DNA of 64,000 bases from Elusimicrobiaceae bacterium (GCA_017534965.1 JAFXVA010000008.1:1-64000); one strand, 5' to 3'. Counted from the stretch's first letter, positions 1 through 9,181 are shown. Notes: generated by a model not told the origin, from the letters alone. Numbers and translations: made by a program.

Positions 1-56
1 GCGGTTCTATCCGAAGTCTTAAAAAAATAAAAAAGAGAAAAAAAGATGGCGCAAAA
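1..56. repeat. Edge of a palindromic intergenic repeat (subtype 2, truncated by window)
   Basis: The first bases contain a TATCCGAAGT block followed by an A-rich stretch and GGCGCAAAA. This resembles the right arm of the palindromic repeat at 15286-15433 (GTATCCGAAGTTTGAAA, then CCACCGCAAAA). Only this half is visible, so membership is inferred from about 15 well-matched bases plus similar spacing. It lies just downstream of the minus-strand tRNA-Phe gene, matching the 3'-flank position of the other copies. Confidence 0.4.
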
Positions 57-59
57 AAA

Positions 60-131
60 TGCCGAGGGACAGGATCGAACTGTCGACACCTGGTTTTTCA
101 GACCAGTGCTCTACCACTGAGCTACCTCGGC
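60..131 (-). tRNA. tRNA-Phe (GAA)
   Basis: Read on the minus strand, a 7-bp acceptor stem (GCCGAGG with CCTCGGC) closes a full cloverleaf. The anticodon stem TGGT/ACCA carries loop CTGAAAA, giving anticodon GAA (Phe), and the T loop is TTCGATC. The discriminator is A at position 60. The 3' CCA is not encoded, unlike in the tRNA-Trp gene at 44037. Confidence 0.97.
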
Positions 132-165
132 TTTAATTCAAAAGGTTTGAATTATCACTTAATAA

Positions 166-174
166 ATTATACCA
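166..174 (-). promoter_or_regulatory. Extended -10 promoter of tRNA-Phe
   Basis: The minus strand reads TGGTATAAT, an extended -10 element (TGn plus TATAAT), about 35 bp upstream of the mature tRNA 5' end. The same nine bases recur at 38812, 38895, 39533 and 63389, each upstream of a gene, so this looks like the organism's common housekeeping promoter form. No good -35 box is visible. Confidence 0.7.
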
Positions 175-231
175 AATATTTTTGTGTTTTTGCAGATTTA
201 ATTTAATACAATGGAGTTAATGGGGGATATT

Positions 232-1431
232 ATGAAAAAAACAGGTAAAGTTGTAATTTTGATGTTAGACTCTTTTGGTATCGGCGGTGCAAGTGATGCC
301 GCTAAATTTGGTGACGAAGGTGCAAATACTTTAAAACACATAATTGAAAAACGCGGTTTTTTAAAAATACCGAATATGACTTTTCTTGGTTTGCAAAGAG
401 CGGCCCAGGCAAGCGACGGATCTTTTAGAACAGAAAAACAAGAAAACACGCAAATAACTTTGCCAAGCAAATATGGCTTTATGCGCGAAAAGAGCCACGG
501 CAAAGATACCTCTTCGGGCCATTGGGAAATGGCGGGCGTGCCTGTTCTTTTTAATTGGGGTTATTTTAAACCGGAATATCCAAGTTTCCCTAAAGAATTA
601 ATTGATAATATTTGCAAGGAAGCAAAACTTGACGGCATACTTGGCAATAAAGCTGCCAGCGGAACAGAAATTATTAAAGAGTTAGGTGAAGAACATATAA
701 AAACCGGCAAACCAATTTGCTATACTTCTGCTGATAGCGTTTTTCAAATAGCAGCACACGAGGAAAGCTTTGGCCTTGAAAAGCTTTATAATCTTTGCGA
801 AATTGCTTTTAAATATGTTAAACCTTATAATATTGCGCGCGTAATTGCGCGCCCTTTTGTCGGGACTGCTGCCGATAATTTTACGCGCACAAAAAACCGC
901 CACGATTATTCTGTTAAACCGCCCGCACCAACTATTTTAGATAAAATTAAAAATGCCGGCGGAAATGTTATCGGTATCGGTAAAATAAGTGATATTTACG
1001 CCGGGCAAGGCATAACAAAAAAAGTTAAAGCAAGCGGACTAGAGGAACTTTTTAACACAACTTTAGCGGAAATTAAAACTGCAGAAAAAGGTTCACTTGT
1101 TTTTACAAACTTTGTTGATTTTGATATGGTCTGGGGCCATAGGCGCGATATTGAGGGCTATGCCACGGGACTAGAATATTTTGATAAACGTTTACCCGAA
1201 ATACAAAATGTTTTAGAAGATGATGATATTGTTTTTATTACCGCTGACCACGGCTGCGACCCAACTTATAAAGGCACCGACCACACACGCGAAAATGTGC
1301 CTGTTATGATGTTTGGTAAAAAAGTTTTAGGCCAATTTATCGGCGGAAGAGATACTTACGCAGATATTGCGCAAACTATTGCTGCTTATTTTGATTTAGA
1401 AGGTTTTGCCAACGCAAAAAGTTTTTTATAA
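232..1431 (+). CDS. deoB: Phosphopentomutase
   Basis: Interconverts ribose-1-phosphate and ribose-5-phosphate (or the deoxy forms) in nucleoside salvage; cytosolic alkaline-phosphatase-superfamily enzyme. The 399-aa protein begins with the metal motif [10 protein letters not shown], has the phosphorylated-Thr motif [12 protein letters not shown] near residue 93, and ends with the metal-binding [20 protein letters not shown] block. All catalytic motifs are present and the length is normal. I chose ATG 232 because GGGGG lies just upstream and the protein then aligns with known DeoB N-termini; an in-frame ATG at 211 would add seven residues. Monocistronic as far as can be seen. Confidence 0.96.
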   Translation: MKKTGKVVILMLDSFGIGGASDAAKFGDEGANTLKHIIEKRGFLKIPNMTFLGLQRAAQASDGSFRTEKQENTQITLPSKYGFMREKSHGKDTSSGHWEMAGVPVLFNWGYFKPEYPSFPKELIDNICKEAKLDGILGNKAASGTEIIKELGEEHIKTGKPICYTSADSVFQIAAHEESFGLEKLYNLCEIAFKYVKPYNIARVIARPFVGTAADNFTRTKNRHDYSVKPPAPTILDKIKNAGGNVIGIGKISDIYAGQGITKKVKASGLEELFNTTLAEIKTAEKGSLVFTNFVDFDMVWGHRRDIEGYATGLEYFDKRLPEIQNVLEDDDIVFITADHGCDPTYKGTDHTRENVPVMMFGKKVLGQFIGGRDTYADIAQTIAAYFDLEGFANAKSFL

Positions 1432-1446
1432 GGAATAAAAACTTAA

Positions 1447-1452
1447 TATAAT
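1447..1452 (+). promoter_or_regulatory. Probable -10 box for the 1478 gene
   Basis: TATAAT sits 25 nt upstream of the ATG at 1478, followed by an AAGGAGA ribosome-binding site. No clear -35 is seen, so this is a moderate call based on the perfect hexamer and its position in a short intergenic gap. Confidence 0.45.
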
Positions 1453-1477
1453 TTAAAAAACAAATAAGGAGAAAAAA

Positions 1478-2056
1478 ATGTTTAAAATTCTTAATAAGAA
1501 TATAAATAAATTTATTCTTTTGATGTCGGCTTTACTGCTAGCCAGTCCTGTCTTTGCCGACGGATTTTTGCTTTTAGGCGGAACTTATATAATTGTATCA
1601 AAAGAAGCTATTCCTATCATTGATATGGTTGTTTTTATTGTTATTGACTTATTTATAACAATTTTCTTAGAAGCTATTGTAATGAAAATCTTTTGTTTTA
1701 AAAAAGATAGTTTTAAAAAACCTTTTAAAATAATGTTAAAAGCAAATATATACTCTACTATAGTTGCTATTATTACCTTATTTGCGTTATCATTAATTAG
1801 CAAAAACGTTATAAATGCTATTACAAATGTTTGGGGAGGAAGTTCTACTCCTCAAGATTTTAACCTTATTCTTATCTTAGGATTTTTATTATTTGTAGAA
1901 TTTTGTGTAGTAGAATATTTCTCTGTAAAAAAAGACTTAAAAAATTCCCTTATAACAGGGATAAAAATACCTATAATCATTGCAAATATTGTTTCGTATA
2001 TCATAACTCCTTTTATGGCTATATATATAGGATATATATTTATGGCACTTAAATAA
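1478..2056 (+). CDS. Membrane protein of unknown function
   Basis: I do not recognise this 192-aa protein. It starts with a hydrophobic segment ending in SPVFA-DG, which looks like a cleavable signal peptide (around residues 10-27). Roughly four membrane segments follow (about 48-75, 88-108, 130-148 and 168-190), separated by a Lys-rich cytosolic-type loop (CFKKDSFKKPFK). A strong AAGGAGA site precedes the ATG. It stands alone between deoB and a repeat-rich spacer. Base composition is more AT-rich than in the neighbouring enzymes. No catalytic motif is visible, so no function is proposed. Confidence 0.75.
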   Translation: MFKILNKNINKFILLMSALLLASPVFADGFLLLGGTYIIVSKEAIPIIDMVVFIVIDLFITIFLEAIVMKIFCFKKDSFKKPFKIMLKANIYSTIVAIITLFALSLISKNVINAITNVWGGSSTPQDFNLILILGFLLFVEFCVVEYFSVKKDLKNSLITGIKIPIIIANIVSYIITPFMAIYIGYIFMALK

Positions 2057-2100
2057 TTAAGCCAACCCAGCAAAACACGATATAATTTTGAGAAAATTTC

Positions 2101-2271
2101 TGCTCCAAATTTAACCAAGCAGAGCAAATTGTTTTGCAAGGATTTTGCGTTTTTTTATTTTGCCAAATAGAGCACATCAAGGCACAGGATTTTGGAGATA
2201 GTTTTAATTCCGATTTTCTGCTTCAAATAAATCCACAATAGAGCAAATGTTTTTGCAAGGATTTTGCGTTT
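2101..2271. repeat. Pair of ~52-bp direct repeats
   Basis: Two similar blocks, 2101-2152 and 2219-2270, both run TGCT(C/T)CAAAT, about 15 variable bases, AGAGCAAAT, then TTGCAAGGATTTTGCGTTT. The second runs straight into the left end of the palindromic element at 2262, so the first may be an orphan left end of the same family. Together with that element they fill the gene-free stretch 2057-2374; I see no ORF or RNA gene there. Confidence 0.6.
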
Positions 2272-2357
2272 AGAGAAGGCCTGCCGAGCGAAGTATATCA
2301 CGAGGGGGTGGCAACCCCGTATATATGAGCGAGGCATAACACACTATAAACGCAAAA
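2262..2357. repeat. 96-bp palindromic intergenic repeat, subtype 1, copy 1
   Basis: Bounded by perfect 11-bp terminal inverted repeats, TTTTGCGTTTA and TAAACGCAAAA. The centre carries GGGGGTGGCAACCCC, which forms a tight hairpin, flanked by ATAT-containing arms and GAGCGAGGCATAA. Copy 2 at 15104-15199 has exactly the same length and ends. No ORF and no obvious target-site duplication. It lies between the 3' ends of the 1478 gene and rlmI, so it may also serve as a structured transcript end. Confidence 0.85.
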
Positions 2358-2374
2358 GCAGACGCAAAAACAAA

Positions 2375-3547
2375 TTATAGCACTTGTAAAAGTGCAAAGT
2401 GGAGATACTCAGTTTCCGGCATTCCAATTAGTATAGGGTGATCTTTTGCCTGAGTGCGAAGTTCAATTAAACGCACTTCCTTGCCTGCTTTGGCAGAAGC
2501 CTGTTTTAAAATATCAATAAAAATTTCGCGTGTAATGTGGTGGGAGCAGGTGGAACTTGCCAAAAGTCCGCCCTTTTCAAGGCCTTCAAGAGCCATGCGG
2601 TTTAATTTGACATATAAATTTATTGCCTGGGGCAAACTTTTTCTATTCTTTACAAAAGCGGGCGGGTCAAGCAAAATAATATCAGGTTGGGTGGGCAGTT
2701 CTTTTTTCATGGCAGCACTGAGTAATCTTTCGGCGTCATCTCTTTGATATTGGCAAATTTCCTGCACGCCATTTAAAGCGGCATTTTTATTTGCAAGTTC
2801 AACGGCCGGTGCGCTTGAATCTGTTCCCCAGACGGCAACTGCGCCGTTTAAAGCGGCATTTATGCCAAAAGAACCGCTGTAAGAATATAAATCTAAAACA
2901 ACTTTATCTTTAAAATAAGGTTTTAAAAATGCGCGGTTTTCGCGTTGATCAAAATAAAAACCTGTTTTTTGCGAAGAGGTTAAATTGACAAGATATTTAA
3001 CGCCGTTTTCTTCAATTTGAATTTCTTCGGGAATATCCCCGATAACTTCGTTGGCTTGGGAAAGGCCTTCAAGCATTCTAAAATTGCTTTCGTTTTTAAA
3101 AACAATACCTTTTGGCTTGAAGATTTTTTTAACGGCAGCCAAAATATCTTCTTTAAGATTTTCCATACCGGCTGTTAGAATTTCTATAACAAGATAATCG
3201 CCGTAGCGGTCAATAATAAGGCCGGGCGCGCCGTCGGCCTCGCCATAACACATACGGCCATATTTGCGTAAGCCAAGATGTTTGCGGTATTCAAAAGCGC
3301 TGTCAATAGTTTCAAAAATAAAATTTTTGGTAGGAGGTTCTTCACTTTTTGTAATAAATCTAACTGCAATTAAACTGTGCGGATTAAAAAAACCATAGCC
3401 CAAAATATTATCACGACAATCTAGAATGCGGACAATTTCGCCCGGTTTAATAGTTTTGTCAATTTTTTCAAGCTCATTTGAAAAAAGCCAATAATGGCCT
3501 TTTTTTATGCGGTGTTCTTCTTTGGCTTTAACTCTTAATTCTTTCAT
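2375..3547 (-). CDS. rlmI: Class I SAM-dependent rRNA methyltransferase, RlmI family
   Basis: Predicted 23S rRNA 5-methylcytosine methyltransferase. The 390-aa protein has an N-terminal PUA domain (HRIKKGHYWLFSNEL, about residues 1-80), a linker domain, and a C-terminal Rossmann methyltransferase with the SAM loop VLDLYSYSGSFGINAAL and catalytic-type motif LLDPPAFVKNRKSL. Length and domain order match RlmI/YccW. It has a GGGGAAG site and its start overlaps the end of the preceding pyrE-like gene by 4 nt, so it is translationally coupled as the last gene of the long minus-strand run. The exact target base is inferred from family membership. Confidence 0.9.
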   Translation of the reverse strand: MKELRVKAKEEHRIKKGHYWLFSNELEKIDKTIKPGEIVRILDCRDNILGYGFFNPHSLIAVRFITKSEEPPTKNFIFETIDSAFEYRKHLGLRKYGRMCYGEADGAPGLIIDRYGDYLVIEILTAGMENLKEDILAAVKKIFKPKGIVFKNESNFRMLEGLSQANEVIGDIPEEIQIEENGVKYLVNLTSSQKTGFYFDQRENRAFLKPYFKDKVVLDLYSYSGSFGINAALNGAVAVWGTDSSAPAVELANKNAALNGVQEICQYQRDDAERLLSAAMKKELPTQPDIILLDPPAFVKNRKSLPQAINLYVKLNRMALEGLEKGGLLASSTCSHHITREIFIDILKQASAKAGKEVRLIELRTQAKDHPILIGMPETEYLHFALLQVL

Positions 3548-4116
3548 AAATCTTCCCCTGTTTTTTTAAGGGGTAAACCTTCTTTACACATAGGGCAATC
3601 GCCTGCGTAATAAGTTTGTAAAGGATAATTTAAAAGAGAGCGTAAAGGAATATTATCAACAGCGCCGCTATCAGAGCGGTCAACAATAACGGCTATTCCG
3701 ATTGTATCGGCCTGGTGCATAGCAACAAGCGCGGCTGCCTGCCTTGAGGTTCTGCCTGTCATAGAAACATTATCAACAATTAAAACTTTTTGGCCGGGTT
3801 CAATTTTCACATGGCCTTTCAATCGCATTTTGCCATTAACACAAATGGCAGTTAAAGCACGCGCCCCTTTAACGCGGGCGACTTCTTGTGCGATAATTGC
3901 ATTGTGTGCTGTGGGAGCCAAAACAACATCTATTTTTCTATCAAACAAATCTGCTAAACCTTGGGCAATTTTTGTTGTAAGCCCGGGGTATTGAAAAAGC
4001 ACATCAGTATCAATATAATTTTGAATATGTAAGCTGTTTGGAAGTTCAAAATGGCCTTCAATAATGGCCTCATTTTCCTGTAAAATACTCATCATATCAA
4101 TTTTCTGTTTTCTCAT
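3544..4116 (-). CDS. pyrE: Orotate phosphoribosyltransferase-like protein
   Basis: A type I phosphoribosyltransferase, most like orotate PRTase, which makes orotidine-5'-phosphate from orotate and PRPP in pyrimidine synthesis. The 190-aa protein has GHFELPNSLH near the N-terminus (substrate hood typical of PyrE) and a PRPP-binding loop VLIVDNVSMTGRTS. It ends with CPMCKEGLPLKKTG, the Cys-containing tail seen in some thermophile-type PyrE proteins. The PRPP loop has DNVSMTG where EDVxTTG is usual, so substrate choice is not certain. An AGGAG site precedes the ATG at 4116. It overlaps the AsmA-like gene upstream by 20 nt. Confidence 0.8.
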   Translation of the reverse strand: MRKQKIDMMSILQENEAIIEGHFELPNSLHIQNYIDTDVLFQYPGLTTKIAQGLADLFDRKIDVVLAPTAHNAIIAQEVARVKGARALTAICVNGKMRLKGHVKIEPGQKVLIVDNVSMTGRTSRQAAALVAMHQADTIGIAVIVDRSDSGAVDNIPLRSLLNYPLQTYYAGDCPMCKEGLPLKKTGEDL

Positions 4117-6385
4117 TTTTGACTCCTATAAATTCCTTTATTTGTTTAAAATCTGTTTCAAGCCCTTTGGCGTGGGCTTCTTTTATTTTTGACCCCGTCT
4201 TTTTGGGGCTTTTCATTTGTAAAGACGGATCTTTCATGGTTTTATATGTTCTAAAAGCTAAAGCCGGCTCGCCGCTTTCATCGGTTAGGTTTTCTGAAAG
4301 GACACCACGCTTAGAAGTGTTCTTAAACATTGTATAAATATCTAAATCAAAATCTTCCTTATGCCAATCAACCCAACCGCTAATTGTAGCTGCAATAACA
4401 TTGCCATCCAAATAGAAATTATTTATATTCATTTTACCATTTGTAAAACCGGTTGAAGCATTCATAATTTCAACAGGGGTATCTTTTAGAACTTTACTCA
4501 TTTTAAAAGAACCGGCACGCTCCATATTATTCATTATAACAAATGGCTGAAATGCAATACCAAGCGCCTGTTGGCGTTCGGCCGCCTCTTGAAGTTTATA
4601 AATAATACCTTCTTTTAAAGAAGCATCAATTTTGCCGTTTAATTTATCCATACCAGGAAGGAGGTTTTCCAAACTAAACTCGGCATAAAAATCTTTGCCG
4701 TAAACAATAGGCGTTTTAAATTCTTCGCCGTAAAGTGAGCCACTAAAGTTTGGCATAAACTTCGGAATATTATTTTTGAAATTATGCAACCACGCAAGAG
4801 AGCCCTCCTCTTTTGACGGATGTTTTGTTCCGTCTGAAAGAGCTTCCACAAAATCTTGGGTTAAATCAAAAATTTCAAGAGGTTCAAAAACACTTGTATA
4901 AATCAAAGTTTTTATGCGCCTTTTTTGAGCATTTGCCACATTAGAGATAGCAACGCTCATTTTCATTTTCTTATCATTAAGCATAGTATCATAAACTTGG
5001 GCATAGAAATTTTGTTTAGAATATTCTAAAGTCGTTGTGCCTTTGATTTCGGAAATAACCTGACGCCCGACTTTAAAAATACCATCTTGCACTGTCGCTG
5101 TCATATAATCGAAATTATCGCGCGCTTCAAAAGTGCCTTTTACCTGCTCTATAGTAAAATTGCTGATAAAGGCATCAACTTTATTTAAAGTTGCCTTTAA
5201 AGAAGGCCAACGAAGTTTGCCCTGATTATAATTTATTACGCCTTGCAAAGTTAAATTACCCTTTAGTTCATAAGGTTTAAGAAAAGTTAAAAAGGTTTGC
5301 TTTGTTATATCAAATTCTTTGGTTTTATAGTTTAATTTACCGCTCTTGGAAGTAAAATCAAAATTGCCTTGTGCCTGAATATTAAGATTATTGTTTTTTA
5401 ATTGTAAATTATTAAGCACAAGTTTTGAAAAATTATCTTCCAAAGAAGCTTGTATATTTGCGGCAAAAGCAGGATATTTTGTTTTAAAGGATTTATCATA
5501 AAACAAGGAAACATCTTCATAACCAAAAGAAGGAATATCAAAGGAGGCCTCTATTTTAGGTGTTGTGAAATCTTTAAGATTAAACTTGAAATTTAGCGGT
5601 TTTTTAAAAAGATCTATAGTGCCTGTTGTATCCGTAAAACTCATTTCTTTGGCATTAAAATCAGCAAAGTTTACTTTACCTTTTAGCGAAATGCCTGTTT
5701 CAATAATTCTATCTTCCATGCGGTTGCGAACAATAAAATCAGAAGTAAAGTCAGTAAAATCGTTAAATTTTAAATTAAGAAAACGCGCATTAAAACCACT
5801 TAAAGAATGAGCAACTTTCGTTTGTAAATCTTTATAAGCGAAAGTTCCGTTTTTAATTGTCCAATCTTCTACAACAACTTCTATATTTTGGCCGGAAAAA
5901 GATTTAACATTAAATTTTTGGCCTTCCTGACTTTGCTGGGAAGAGATTAGTAAAGGTTGTATATTATAAAGGCCGTTTTCGTCTTTGACAATATGAATTA
6001 AAGGGCTGTTTAAAATAATTTCTTCTATAATAACCTGATTACTTAAAAGAGAGGTTAAATCATAATGAATGGTTAAATCTTCTACAGAAATAAACTCTTC
6101 ATATTCTTCTTGCTTATCATCAATAATTTTAAGACCTTTTATTTCCACACTGCTTAAAGAAGCAAGTTTAATTTCATCAATAACTACCGGCTTGCCGAAA
6201 TATTCCTGCACTCCGTTTACAACTATTTGCCCGAAATTATGGGCATTAAAATATTTAACAAGGACAAACCAACTTATACAACCTAAAACAACAAGAATCA
6301 AACAGATAAAAAATAAAGAACGTATTACATTTTTTATAGTAAATTTTGCGGCTTTAAAAATGTTCTTTAAAATTATCTTACTCAT
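4097..6385 (-). CDS. AsmA-like inner-membrane/periplasmic protein
   Basis: 762 aa. One N-terminal transmembrane helix (about residues 18-42, FFICLILVVLGCISWFVLV) anchors a very large periplasmic part. It is built of the beta-rich repeats typical of AsmA/TamB/YhdP-family proteins, which help move phospholipid or assemble the outer membrane. The opening QEYFGKPVVIDEIKL followed by a VEIKGLKI strand is characteristic of the AsmA N-terminal domain. The C-terminus (FKMSKVLKDTPVEIMNASTGF, then NNFYLDGNVIAATISGWVDW) resembles the AsmA C-terminal repeat. It overlaps the M50-like gene upstream by 4 nt. The precise role is inferred from family only. Confidence 0.8.
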   Translation of the reverse strand: MSKIILKNIFKAAKFTIKNVIRSLFFICLILVVLGCISWFVLVKYFNAHNFGQIVVNGVQEYFGKPVVIDEIKLASLSSVEIKGLKIIDDKQEEYEEFISVEDLTIHYDLTSLLSNQVIIEEIILNSPLIHIVKDENGLYNIQPLLISSQQSQEGQKFNVKSFSGQNIEVVVEDWTIKNGTFAYKDLQTKVAHSLSGFNARFLNLKFNDFTDFTSDFIVRNRMEDRIIETGISLKGKVNFADFNAKEMSFTDTTGTIDLFKKPLNFKFNLKDFTTPKIEASFDIPSFGYEDVSLFYDKSFKTKYPAFAANIQASLEDNFSKLVLNNLQLKNNNLNIQAQGNFDFTSKSGKLNYKTKEFDITKQTFLTFLKPYELKGNLTLQGVINYNQGKLRWPSLKATLNKVDAFISNFTIEQVKGTFEARDNFDYMTATVQDGIFKVGRQVISEIKGTTTLEYSKQNFYAQVYDTMLNDKKMKMSVAISNVANAQKRRIKTLIYTSVFEPLEIFDLTQDFVEALSDGTKHPSKEEGSLAWLHNFKNNIPKFMPNFSGSLYGEEFKTPIVYGKDFYAEFSLENLLPGMDKLNGKIDASLKEGIIYKLQEAAERQQALGIAFQPFVIMNNMERAGSFKMSKVLKDTPVEIMNASTGFTNGKMNINNFYLDGNVIAATISGWVDWHKEDFDLDIYTMFKNTSKRGVLSENLTDESGEPALAFRTYKTMKDPSLQMKSPKKTGSKIKEAHAKGLETDFKQIKEFIGVKNEKTEN

Positions 6386-7080
6386 TTAGAACTTGCCCCA
6401 TTTACTAAATTATATAGCCAGCCAAAAATTGTGCGCCAAAATAAAAGAGTATTTGAAATAACCTGTTTAAATAAACTAAACAAAGGTAATATCCCCGGGA
6501 AGCACAATTCCAAAAGACCAAAAATTATTAAAACATTTGATAATACAATTATTGTAACAGAAAAGATATTACCGCCGGCCTGCAAAAGATCGCTTTGCTG
6601 GGCTTCTTGAAGGGTATTAACCGTATGCATAACATGAAGCATTATAAAGAAACCAAAGAGAAAAAGGAAAATATCTTTATATCTAAAAGCCGTATCCGGG
6701 CTGAAAAGATGCCAAAAAAAGTAAATTAACAAAAGTATAACAGCATACAAAGGCAGGCAATACGGCGCAAGAAAAATGAAAATATTTGTTCCGCTTACTT
6801 TAACTTGCCCGTTTTCCTCGCCGACTTTTAAATCTTGGGCTTTATAACCGCAACACATAGCACTTAAGGCGTGGGTAATTTCGTGGGCAAAAACATAAGG
6901 GCGCGAAAAATTATAAAGATATTTATGAACTAAAACATAAAGGGCAAGGCCTATTACAAACCAAAGAGTTATATCATAAGATTTAACAATAGAATAAAAC
7001 CCTTGGAAAAAAGCCGCTATTGTAAACAATGCTGTAGGAGCGAGCAAAATTCCTATTAAAAATTTTGTAACTTTTGACAT
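6382..7080 (-). CDS. M50-like membrane metalloprotease-type protein
   Basis: 232-aa polytopic membrane protein with about five or six hydrophobic helices. The motif FAHEITHALSAMCCGYKA contains HExxH at the end of a membrane segment, as in site-2-protease and M50B-like families. I do not see a convincing second zinc motif (NxxPxxxxDG type), so it may be a distant or inactive member. A good AGAGGAAG site precedes the ATG. It lies between the lipoate ligase and the AsmA-like gene in the same run, with 4-nt coupling to the latter. The substrate is unknown. Confidence 0.65.
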   Translation of the reverse strand: MSKVTKFLIGILLAPTALFTIAAFFQGFYSIVKSYDITLWFVIGLALYVLVHKYLYNFSRPYVFAHEITHALSAMCCGYKAQDLKVGEENGQVKVSGTNIFIFLAPYCLPLYAVILLLIYFFWHLFSPDTAFRYKDIFLFLFGFFIMLHVMHTVNTLQEAQQSDLLQAGGNIFSVTIIVLSNVLIIFGLLELCFPGILPLFSLFKQVISNTLLFWRTIFGWLYNLVNGASSK

Positions 7081-7088
7081 ATCTTCCT

Positions 7089-7769
7089 CTAATATTTATT
7101 TATCCAAGCAGAACTTTTATAAACTTGTTTAGCTTGATTATAAACCCTAGCCAAAAAATCTTGCGAAACTTCTTTAACAGAAGAATCTTCCTTAAAATAA
7201 TTTTCTAAAGCGGTTTTTATAGCTTCTTTATATTCTTCTTTACTGCGCGCACCTGTAATTTGCAAAGTGCCTTGATATAAAACTCTACTGCCAAAACGTC
7301 TGATCGCTCCGCCTAAAATCTTCTGTCCGTCCACCATTAAGTCATCTAAAACAGGGTTAGCAAAGCAACTTTTACTTTGTCCGTTTTCTACCGGTTTAAA
7401 AATATTTTTTTGATCGTAATTCTGCACCTTATTAATATATTTTTTTAATTCAGCCGCAATAGCCGTATGCAATTTTTTATAAATTTCTTCCACACGTTCT
7501 TCGCTAGTAAAAACAATAGAAAAAGTTAAATCCCCATCGTGATAAACAATACCGCCGCCACTTGGGCGCCTGGTTATTTGATAGCCCGCTTCAAATTGCT
7601 CTTTTAAAGATTTGCTCCTTTGGGCATAACCAAAAGTTATAGCTTTTTGCTCTTGCCAATTAAAAAATCTTAGAAAGTTTTTATTTTCCAAAGTTTTATC
7701 GCAGGCAACAAGTTCATCTATTGCCATTTGGCTAAAAACATCCAGCGGTGGTGTTTGTAAAATTACCAT
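7089..7769 (-). CDS. Lipoate-protein ligase / lipoyltransferase family
   Basis: 226-aa BPL/LplA/LipB-fold protein expected to attach lipoate or octanoate to GcvH, encoded four genes upstream. Seen in sequence: RRPSGGGIVYHDGDLTFSI (lipoyl-AMP binding GGG motif) and the catalytic-lysine region VDGQKILGGAIRRF. It lacks the long C-terminal accessory domain of E. coli LplA, so it could instead be an LplA-like octanoyl or lipoyl transferase. Its start overlaps the gcvPB stop by 7 nt, with no Shine-Dalgarno of its own, indicating translational coupling. Placement inside the glycine cleavage run suggests a dedicated role. Confidence 0.85.
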   Translation of the reverse strand: MVILQTPPLDVFSQMAIDELVACDKTLENKNFLRFFNWQEQKAITFGYAQRSKSLKEQFEAGYQITRRPSGGGIVYHDGDLTFSIVFTSEERVEEIYKKLHTAIAAELKKYINKVQNYDQKNIFKPVENGQSKSCFANPVLDDLMVDGQKILGGAIRRFGSRVLYQGTLQITGARSKEEYKEAIKTALENYFKEDSSVKEVSQDFLARVYNQAKQVYKSSAWINKY

Positions 7770-9178
7770 TTTAAATTTGGCTCGCGTGCGGCCAAAACCT
7801 CATCTATAACCCCGATTTCTGTTTTATGGGGCGCGTGTTCCAAGATAGAAATATCTTTTTTAGCTTCTTCAAAAATTTGTTTCATTGCGCGAGTAAAAGC
7901 ATCTAAAGTTTGCTTACTTTCCGTTTCCGTCGGCTCTACCATAAGAGCTTGCGGAACAATTAACGGAAAGTAAATTGTCGGTGCATGAAAACCTAAATCA
8001 AGCAAGCGTTTTGCCACGTAAAGAGCTTTTAAACTTGGCATATCTTTAGGCGTTGTAAAAACACACTCGTGCATGCAAACTTCGTCAAAGAAAGCAGGGA
8101 AATAATCTTTAAGTTTAACTCTTATATAATTTGCATTTAAGACGGCATTTTTAGCAATTTCACCAAGAGTTTTACCATCAAACTGCCTTAAATAAGCATA
8201 AGCCCTAATGATAATTGCTACATTGCCCCAGAAACTTTTAACTTGGCCTATACTCTTTTTGTTTTTAATTTCAAGGGAATATTTTTTGCCGTCAAAAGAA
8301 ACTCTGCCTAGCGGTAAAAGATCTTTTAACTCTTCTCTTACACCAACACCACCTGCTCCAGGTCCACCGCCACCATGCGGAGCGGCAAAAGTTTTATGCA
8401 AATTAATATGCATAATATCAACGCCCATATCAGCAGGTTTAACAAGACCAATTAAAGCATTTAAGTTTGCGCCGTCCATATAAAGTAAAGCACCTGCTGC
8501 GTGAACGAGTTTTGAAATTTCTAAAATATCATATTCAAAAAGACCGGCCGTATTTGGCAAAGTAAGCATAACCATAGCAGTTTTTGGTCCTAAAACTTTT
8601 TTAAGTTCTTCAAGATCCACACGCCCGCGCGCATTTGATTTGATATTTACAACTTTAAAACCGCACATTGCTGCTGTTGCCGGATTTGTGCCGTGGGCCG
8701 TATCGGGAACGATAATTTCCGTTCTGTTTTTATCTTTAGCGTGGTATGCCCTTGCAATTAAAGCGCCCGTAAACTCGCCGTGAGCACCGGCTGCAGGTTG
8801 TAAAGTCCAAGCATTAAGGCCTGTAATTTCTTTTAAAAGTTTTTCAAAATTATAAATAATCTCTAAAGTTCCTTGGGTATAATCTGCCGGTGTTAAAGGA
8901 TGGATAGAAGTAAAATTTTCAAGAGAACACAAAACATCATAAGACTTTGGATTATATTTCATTGTGCAGGAACCAAGCGGGTAAAAATGGGTATCTAAAC
9001 AAAAGTTTAATCTTGATAAATTAGTAAAATGACGCACAATATCAAGCTCGCTTAATTCTGGAAGTTTTGGGCTGTTTTTGCGTAGATATTTTTTATCTAA
9101 AAAAGTCTCGGGGGTTTTTGCGCCGTTAAAAACAACTGCTCTTGCTCCGTTAGATTTTTCTATAATAAGTTTTTCCAT
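7763..9178 (-). CDS. gcvPB: Glycine dehydrogenase (decarboxylating) subunit 2
   Basis: C-terminal half of the P-protein, split into two genes. With GcvPA it decarboxylates glycine and loads aminomethyl onto lipoyl-GcvH. The 471-aa sequence carries the PLP-binding lysine in HINLHKTFAAPHGGGGPGAG (Lys262), plus PLGSCTMKYNPK and PDTAHGTNPATAA typical of P-proteins. A GGGGAT site precedes the ATG, and the gcvPA stop lies 3 nt upstream. Length is normal for the split form. Confidence 0.97.
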   Translation of the reverse strand: MEKLIIEKSNGARAVVFNGAKTPETFLDKKYLRKNSPKLPELSELDIVRHFTNLSRLNFCLDTHFYPLGSCTMKYNPKSYDVLCSLENFTSIHPLTPADYTQGTLEIIYNFEKLLKEITGLNAWTLQPAAGAHGEFTGALIARAYHAKDKNRTEIIVPDTAHGTNPATAAMCGFKVVNIKSNARGRVDLEELKKVLGPKTAMVMLTLPNTAGLFEYDILEISKLVHAAGALLYMDGANLNALIGLVKPADMGVDIMHINLHKTFAAPHGGGGPGAGGVGVREELKDLLPLGRVSFDGKKYSLEIKNKKSIGQVKSFWGNVAIIIRAYAYLRQFDGKTLGEIAKNAVLNANYIRVKLKDYFPAFFDEVCMHECVFTTPKDMPSLKALYVAKRLLDLGFHAPTIYFPLIVPQALMVEPTETESKQTLDAFTRAMKQIFEEAKKDISILEHAPHKTEIGVIDEVLAAREPNLKW

Positions 9179-9181
9179 AAG

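Noticed and set aside
1-60. 3' CCA of tRNA-Phe
   Set aside because: Bases after the discriminator read TTTTTT on the minus strand; CCA must be added after transcription.
2262-2357. Insertion sequence or CRISPR repeat
   Set aside because: Too short to encode a transposase, no target duplication seen, and no regular array of repeats and spacers.
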